A model generated the notes under the pieces. It was given only the letters and a program-made list of their open reading frames with translations, searched no databases and had not been told where the DNA came from. From Pseudomonas putida W15Oct28 (GTDB lineage Bacteria > Pseudomonadota > Gammaproteobacteria > Pseudomonadales > Pseudomonadaceae), in assembly GCF_000708715.2 (NCBI RefSeq), contig NZ_JENB01000009.1, positions 119,688 to 183,687 on the forward strand: a stretch of 64,000 nucleotides of DNA. The letters are read 5' to 3'. Positions 59,403 through 64,000 of this stretch are shown here, piece after piece (position 1 is the stretch's first letter; each line of letters opens with the position of its first letter). A program made the position numbers and the translations under genes.

Positions 59403-61021
59403 AGCTGCTCGCCGTCCGCCGTCTTTTTCGCATCCAGCGTGTGGTGATCCGCTACCGTCTCGATGACCTGCTGTTCGAACAGCCATTGCTGCCCTGGTGG
59501 CTGGCCAGCCTGCGCCTGCTGATGCCGTGGCGCTGGCTGCCACGCAAACCCACCGAACTCAGCCGTGGCGCGCGCCTGCGCCTGGCGCTGCAGGACCTGG
59601 GCCCGATCTTCATCAAGTTCGGCCAGTTGCTGTCCACCCGTCGCGACCTGCTGCCCACCGACATCGCCGACGAGCTGATGCTGCTGCAGGACCGCGTGCC
59701 GCCGTTCGACCCGAAACAGGCCGTGGCACTGATTGAAGCGCAGCTGGGCGCGAAGGTTGGCGAGGTGTTCAGCCGTTTCGACGTCGAACCGCTGGCCTCG
59801 GCCTCGGTGGCCCAGGTACACGCCGCACGCCTGAAAACCGGCGAAGAGGTGGTGGTCAAGGTGGTACGCCCGGGCCTGAAGCCGGTCATCGCCCAGGACC
59901 TGGCCTGGCTGTTCCTGATCGCCAAGGCTGCCGAACGTGCTTCGGCCGATGCCCGCCGCCTGCACCCGGTGGAAATCGTCGGCGACTACGAAAAAACCAT
60001 CTACGACGAGCTCGACCTGCTGCGCGAGGCTGCCAACGCCAGCCAGCTGCGGCGCAACTTCGAAGGCTCCGAGCTGATGTACGTGCCCCAGGTCTACTGG
60101 GACCTGTGCCGCCCGAAAGTGCTGGTGATGGAGCGCATCTACGGCGTGCCGGTCACCGACATGGCCACCCTGGCCGACCAGCGTACCGACATGAAGCTGC
60201 TCGCTGAGCGCGGCGTAGAGGTGTTCTTCACCCAGGTGTTCCGCGACAGCTTCTTCCATGCCGACATGCACCCGGGCAACATCTTCGTCAGCACGGTCAA
60301 GCCGTGGAGCCCGCAGTACATCGCCATCGACTGCGGCATCGTCGGCAGCCTCACCGCCGAGGACCAGGATTACCTGGCGCGCAACCTGATTGCCTTCTTC
60401 AAGCGTGACTACCGCCGCGTCGCTCAGTTGCACATCGACTCGGGCTGGGTGCCGGCACACACCAAGGTCAACGAATTCGAAGCGGCAATCCGCACCGTGT
60501 GCGAGCCGATCTTCGAAAAACCGTTGAAGGATATTTCCTTCGGCCAGGTGCTGATGCGCCTGTTCCAGACCGCGCGGCGCTTCAACATGGAAGTGCAGCC
60601 GCAGCTGGTGCTGCTGCAGAAGACCCTGCTCAACATCGAGGGCCTGGGCCGCCAGCTGTACCCCGACCTGGACCTGTGGAGCACCGCCAAACCGTTCCTT
60701 GAGCGCTGGATGCGCGACCGCTACAGCCCCAAGGCCGTGTTCGGCAACATTCATGGCCAGGTCGAGCAGCTGCCACACCTGGCCAACATGGCCCGCGATC
60801 TGCTCGAACGCCTGTCGCAGCCACACCTGAACGATCCGCAACTGCCGGAACGCCGCCGCCAGGGTGACCGCTGGGCGCTCCGCCTGCTGGGCGCCGGACT
60901 GCTCGGTGGCGGCGCGGTGCTGGCCGCTGGCGCCGCCGAGGCCGCCAGCCTGGCCGCCCCTGCTGCCTGGCCGGCCTGGCTGATGCTGGCTGCAGGCCTT
61001 TACCTGATCGTGCGCCAATAG
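59399..61021 (+). CDS. ubiB: UbiB (ABC1/ADCK-family ATPase for ubiquinone synthesis)
   Basis: A 540-residue atypical kinase-like ATPase. [20 protein letters not shown] carries the KxGQ motif. Further on are ATP-lobe Ala-rich [39 protein letters not shown], the HRD-like [20 protein letters not shown] and the DFG-like [11 protein letters not shown]. Two C-terminal helices ([20 protein letters not shown] and [15 protein letters not shown]) anchor it to the inner membrane. It is last gene of the ubiEJB operon. Confidence 0.96.
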   Translation: MKLLAVRRLFRIQRVVIRYRLDDLLFEQPLLPWWLASLRLLMPWRWLPRKPTELSRGARLRLALQDLGPIFIKFGQLLSTRRDLLPTDIADELMLLQDRVPPFDPKQAVALIEAQLGAKVGEVFSRFDVEPLASASVAQVHAARLKTGEEVVVKVVRPGLKPVIAQDLAWLFLIAKAAERASADARRLHPVEIVGDYEKTIYDELDLLREAANASQLRRNFEGSELMYVPQVYWDLCRPKVLVMERIYGVPVTDMATLADQRTDMKLLAERGVEVFFTQVFRDSFFHADMHPGNIFVSTVKPWSPQYIAIDCGIVGSLTAEDQDYLARNLIAFFKRDYRRVAQLHIDSGWVPAHTKVNEFEAAIRTVCEPIFEKPLKDISFGQVLMRLFQTARRFNMEVQPQLVLLQKTLLNIEGLGRQLYPDLDLWSTAKPFLERWMRDRYSPKAVFGNIHGQVEQLPHLANMARDLLERLSQPHLNDPQLPERRRQGDRWALRLLGAGLLGGGAVLAAGAAEAASLAAPAAWPAWLMLAAGLYLIVRQ

Positions 61022-61093
61022 CCAGCCGCGCCTGTGGCTGGCACACTAGCGCAAAGGGCCCGATACAGGAGCGGGCCCGCTTTGGAGTCGACG

Positions 61094-61486
61094 ATGAAAG
61101 ACTGGCTGGACGAGATCAAGTGGAACAGCGATGGCCTGGTACCGGCAATCGCCCAGGACCACAAGACCGGACGCGTGCTGATGATGGCCTGGATGAACCG
61201 TGAATCGCTGGCCCTGACCGCCACCGAGCAACGCGCCATCTACTGGTCGCGTTCGCGTGGCAAGCTGTGGCGTAAAGGCGAGGAATCCGGGCACGTGCAG
61301 AAACTGCATGAGCTGCGCCTGGACTGCGACGCCGACGTGATCATCCTGATGGTCGAGCAACTGGGCCATATCGCCTGCCATACCGGCCGTGAAAGCTGTT
61401 TCTACCGCGTCTTTGAAGACGGCCAGTGGAAAATCGTCGACCCGGTCCTGAAGGACCCGGATGCCATCTACAGCGCAGGACACTGA
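61094..61486 (+). CDS. hisI: Phosphoribosyl-AMP cyclohydrolase
   Basis: This 130-residue enzyme performs the third step of histidine synthesis. [59 protein letters not shown] and [17 protein letters not shown] hold the Mg/Zn Asp and Cys ligands. The ATG at 61094 (MKDWLDE) is the family start. A single base separates it from hisE. In pseudomonads hisIE are placed before tatABC. Confidence 0.96.
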   Translation: MKDWLDEIKWNSDGLVPAIAQDHKTGRVLMMAWMNRESLALTATEQRAIYWSRSRGKLWRKGEESGHVQKLHELRLDCDADVIILMVEQLGHIACHTGRESCFYRVFEDGQWKIVDPVLKDPDAIYSAGH

Positions 61487-61487
61487 C

Positions 61488-61823
61488 ATGAGCGACACCC
61501 TCAACCGCCTGGCCGAAGTGCTTGAAGAACGCAAGCAAGCGGCGCCTGACAGCTCCTACGTGGCCAGCCTGTACCACAAGGGCCTGAACAAGATCCTCGA
61601 AAAGCTCGGCGAAGAGTCGGTCGAAACGATCATTGCCGCCAAGGATGCTGCCGTCAGCAAGGATTACAGCGATGTCATCTACGAAACCGCCGACCTGTGG
61701 TTTCATAGCCTGGTGATGCTCAGCGCGCTGGGCCAGCATCCACAAGCCGTGCTCGACGAACTGGATCGCCGTTTCGGGCTTTCGGGGCACGATGAGAAGG
61801 CCGCACGCCAGCCATCTGCCTGA
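61488..61823 (+). CDS. hisE: Phosphoribosyl-ATP pyrophosphohydrolase
   Basis: A 111-residue MazG-fold enzyme for step two of histidine synthesis. [40 protein letters not shown] and [20 protein letters not shown] carry the acidic metal site. It is coupled to hisI; the ATG at 61488 is preceded by CAGGACACTGAC within the hisI end. Confidence 0.96.
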   Translation: MSDTLNRLAEVLEERKQAAPDSSYVASLYHKGLNKILEKLGEESVETIIAAKDAAVSKDYSDVIYETADLWFHSLVMLSALGQHPQAVLDELDRRFGLSGHDEKAARQPSA

Positions 61824-61848
61824 TGTTTTTGGGGGCACTGCATGCCCC

Positions 61849-61933
61849 TGTGGGAGCGGGTTCACCCGCGAAGAATGCAACGCGGTATATGGCACCGGCT
61901 GCGCCGGTGTTCGCGGGTAAACCCGCTCCCACA
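61849..61933. repeat. Composite REP pair with inner CACCGGC/GCCGGTG hairpin
   Basis: TGTGGGAGCGGGTTCACCCG and complement (one mismatch, TTCACC versus TAAACC) enclose TATGGCACCGGCTGCGCCGG. Same composite plan as at 12.27 and 18.11 kb, between hisE and tatA. Confidence 0.9.
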
Positions 61934-61987
61934 AGGGATCGCGCTGCCAGACAGATTTGCTGTACCTGTAAATTTCAGGAGTACGAA

Positions 61988-62257
61988 ATGGGTATTTTTG
62001 ACTGGAAACACTGGATCGTCCTGCTGGTCGTCGTGGTCCTGGTGTTCGGCACCAAGAAGCTGAAAAACTTCGGCAGTGACCTGGGCGAATCGATAAAGGG
62101 CTTCCGCAAGGCCATGAACGAAGAAGAGATCAAGCCGGCCGAGCAGACTCCGCCGCCTGCCCAGCCTGTGCCACCGGTGCAAAACACCGCCCAGCCGCAG
62201 GGCCATACCATCGAAGGCCAGGCCCAACCGGTCCAAGAGCCGCAACGGAAAGACTGA
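61988..62257 (+). CDS. tatA: Twin-arginine translocase subunit TatA
   Basis: An 89-residue protein with one N-terminal membrane helix ([20 protein letters not shown]), the [20 protein letters not shown] amphipathic helix and a Pro/Gln/Glu-rich soluble tail. TatA forms the variable-size pore for folded proteins. The ATG at 61988 is preceded by CAGGAGTACGAA. It is first of tatABC. Confidence 0.96.
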   Translation: MGIFDWKHWIVLLVVVVLVFGTKKLKNFGSDLGESIKGFRKAMNEEEIKPAEQTPPPAQPVPPVQNTAQPQGHTIEGQAQPVQEPQRKD

Positions 62258-62260
62258 CCC

Positions 62261-62638
62261 ATGTTCGGCATCAGTTTCAGCGAGCTGCTACTCGTAGGCT
62301 TGGTCGCCTTGCTGGTGCTCGGCCCCGAGCGCCTGCCCGGTGCCGCGCGCACCGCAGGCCTGTGGATCGGCCGGCTCAAACGCAGCTTCAACAGCATCAA
62401 GATGGAAGTCGAGCGCGAAATTGGCGCCGACGACATCCGCCGCCAGTTGCACAACGAGCACATCCTGCAGATGGAAGAGGAAGCCAGGCGCATCCTCAAC
62501 CCGATGACCCCATCGGCGCAGCCGCCCGTAACCACGGCCAGCGTGCAGCCGCCTGCCGGGCTTGAGGCCAGGCCGGTCGATACACCTGCCGCCCCGGCCG
62601 CGCCTTCTGAACCGCCTCAACCGCCGCGAGCCCCATGA
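62261..62638 (+). CDS. tatB: Twin-arginine translocase subunit TatB
   Basis: A 125-residue protein: [20 protein letters not shown] then [19 protein letters not shown], typical of TatB, followed by the helix [20 protein letters not shown] and a Pro/Ala-rich tail. It binds Tat signal peptides with TatC. It follows tatA by 3 bp and overlaps tatC by 4 bp (ATGA). Confidence 0.96.
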   Translation: MFGISFSELLLVGLVALLVLGPERLPGAARTAGLWIGRLKRSFNSIKMEVEREIGADDIRRQLHNEHILQMEEEARRILNPMTPSAQPPVTTASVQPPAGLEARPVDTPAAPAAPSEPPQPPRAP

Positions 62639-63423
62639 GCGAAAATCCGGAACACGACCAGCCAATGCCGCTGGTCTCGCACCTGACCGAACTGCGCACC
62701 CGCCTGCTGCGATGCGTTGCCGTCATTTTCCTGATCTTTGCCGGGCTGTTTTCCTTCGCCCAGCAGATCTACACCTTGGTCTCGGCGCCGCTGCGCGACC
62801 ATTTGCCGGCCAACGCGACGATGATCGCCACCGATGTGGCCTCGCCGTTCCTGACGCCGTTCAAGCTGACCATGATCGTCTCGCTGTTCCTGGCGATCCC
62901 GTTCATCCTGCAGCAGATCTGGGGCTTCATCGCACCGGGTCTGTACCGCCATGAAAGGCGCATCGCCATTCCGCTGCTGGTGTCGAGCATTCTGCTGTTC
63001 TACGCCGGTATGGCCTTTGCCTATTTCCTGGTGTTCCCGCTGATGTTCAGTTTCTTTGCCGCCGCCACCCCGGCAGGCGTGGCAATGATGACCGACATCG
63101 CCAACTACCTCGACTTCGTGATGACGCTGTTCTTCGCCTTTGGCGTCGCCTTCGAAATCCCGGTGGCAGTGGTGCTGCTGGTGTGGATCGGCGTGGTCGA
63201 CGTGAAGTACCTGAAGAAGATCCGCCCTTACGTGATCATCGGCTGCTTCGTGGTCGGCATGATCCTCACCCCGCCGGACATCTTCTCCCAGACCCTGCTG
63301 GCCGTGCCCATGTGGCTGCTGTTCGAGGTTGGCGTGCTGTGCGGTAGCCTGATCCGCAAGCGCAGCGCCCACGACGAAGAAGCCAACGACCACAACGATC
63401 AGCCACCAGCGACCCAACCGTGA
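62635..63423 (+). CDS. tatC: Twin-arginine translocase subunit TatC
   Basis: A 262-residue inner-membrane protein with six helices. [20 protein letters not shown] is the conserved cytosolic N-terminal signal-recognition part, and [60 protein letters not shown] and [20 protein letters not shown] follow. TatC binds the RR motif. Its stop overlaps the GTG of the next gene. Confidence 0.97.
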   Translation: MSENPEHDQPMPLVSHLTELRTRLLRCVAVIFLIFAGLFSFAQQIYTLVSAPLRDHLPANATMIATDVASPFLTPFKLTMIVSLFLAIPFILQQIWGFIAPGLYRHERRIAIPLLVSSILLFYAGMAFAYFLVFPLMFSFFAAATPAGVAMMTDIANYLDFVMTLFFAFGVAFEIPVAVVLLVWIGVVDVKYLKKIRPYVIIGCFVVGMILTPPDIFSQTLLAVPMWLLFEVGVLCGSLIRKRSAHDEEANDHNDQPPATQP

Positions 63424-64000
63424 ATCTGTTGCTCCTTGAAGAGGCCGACTTCGTCTCGGCCGACCGCGTCGTTCTTGCTGATCGGCGTTTCACCCACATG
63501 CAGGAAATCCACCGTGTTGCGGTGGGCGACAACCTGCGCGTGGGCCGCATCAATGGCCTGATGGGCAAAGCCACGGTGCTGCGCCTGGAAAAGCACGAAG
63601 CCGAACTTGAAGTGGCGTTCGACCAACCGCCACCGGCCAAGCTGCCGTTGACCCTGATACTGGCGGTGCCGCGACCAAAAATGCTGCGGCGGCTGTTCCA
63701 GACCGTGGCCACCCTCGGCGTATCGCGGCTGATCCTGGTGAACAGCTACAAGGTCGAGAAAAGCTTCTGGCAAACGCCGTTCCTGCAGCCCGAGAGCATT
63801 CGCGACAACCTGATCCTCGGCCTGGAACAGGCGCGTGACACGGTGCTGCCCGAGGTGATCATCGAAAAACGCTTCAAGCCTTTCGTCGAAGACCGCCTGC
63901 CCGCCATCGCCGCTGGTACCCTGGGCCTGGTCGGCCACCCCGGCCCCTACCCCGCCTGCCCGCGTGCCGTGGAACAAACCGTAACCCTGGCCATCGGCCC
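63420..64000 (+). CDS. RsmE-family RNA methyltransferase, partial (cut by window end)
   Basis: 193 codons are visible from GTG 63420, which overlaps the tatC stop (GTGA). (V)[20 protein letters not shown] and [20 protein letters not shown] give the PUA-like N-terminus, and [20 protein letters not shown] and [18 protein letters not shown] correspond to the SPOUT entry strand. The knot motif (GPEGG-like) should follow but lies just beyond the window (last residues [12 protein letters not shown]). It diverges from RsmE at 26933, so it may have another rRNA target. Coupled to tatC. Confidence 0.85.
   Translation, partial: MNLLLLEEADFVSADRVVLADRRFTHMQEIHRVAVGDNLRVGRINGLMGKATVLRLEKHEAELEVAFDQPPPAKLPLTLILAVPRPKMLRRLFQTVATLGVSRLILVNSYKVEKSFWQTPFLQPESIRDNLILGLEQARDTVLPEVIIEKRFKPFVEDRLPAIAAGTLGLVGHPGPYPACPRAVEQTVTLAIG

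Noticed and set aside
58769..61018. 749-codon minus-strand frame opposite ubiJ-ubiB
   Set aside because: Shadow of the conserved Ubi genes; no start site or family pattern.

Overview
The window is a 64 kb chromosomal segment of a fluorescent pseudomonad, most likely of the Pseudomonas putida group. The evidence is the GC-rich codon use, the medium-chain PHA cluster phaC1-Z-C2-D with divergent phaFI, the pyrR-pyrB-pyrC' block with an inactive dihydroorotase, an SAH riboswitch before ahcY, and many P. putida-type REP palindromes. No rRNA, tRNA, IS element, prophage or CRISPR array was seen. Two genes are cut by the window ends: pgk on the left and an RsmE-family methyltransferase on the right.

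Layout. 1-4.2 kb (minus): pgk, epd and tktA of central carbon metabolism. 4.4-16.9 kb: S-adenosylmethionine cycle genes. A SahR-like ArsR/methyltransferase fusion precedes metK, and ahcY (behind an SAH riboswitch) and metF follow further on. Between them lie ligB, a DUF1090 protein, a class II cytochrome c, mltA, a MAPEG protein, an EamA transporter, a CPA1 antiporter and a YciA-type thioesterase. 17-28.3 kb: a GT-A-like unknown, a periplasmic binding protein, rhlE, yceI, cytochrome b561, an exported flavin amine oxidase with a repetitive tail, an unknown protein, bioA, rsmE and a hemolysin III homologue.

28.4-37.3 kb (minus): a compact Pil-Chp chemosensory operon, pilG-pilH-pilI-pilJ-chpA-chpC, with no pilK or chpB and a short ChpA. 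37.4-45.6 kb (plus): gshB, tonB, algH (yqgE), ruvX (yqgF), pyrR-pyrB-pyrC' and the heat-shock protease hslVU behind a textbook sigma-32 promoter. 45.7-57.9 kb: a DUF971 gene, the PHA cluster, and a 1565-residue dermonecrotic-toxin-domain (DUF6543-like) protein. That gene is inserted between phaI and a small PHA-granule-family gene and is divergent from phaI. 58-64 kb (plus): ubiE-ubiJ-ubiB, hisI-hisE, tatABC and the start of an RsmE paralogue.

Themes. SAH appears to be sensed twice: by an RNA (ahcY leader) and probably by a protein (SahR-like, with a perfect 26-bp palindrome beside an apparently leaderless promoter). PHA synthesis and the phasins share a matching inverted repeat (TTTAGA-N8-TCTAAA type) at phaC1 and phaI, the probable PhaD operators. 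The best candidates for something little described are the toxin-like giant in the PHA locus, the signal-peptide-bearing DNA ligase LigB, and the tailed amine oxidase. Most genes are ordinary conserved core genes. Intergenic space is dominated by fourteen REP loci, and no gene-free stretch exceeds 300 bp.
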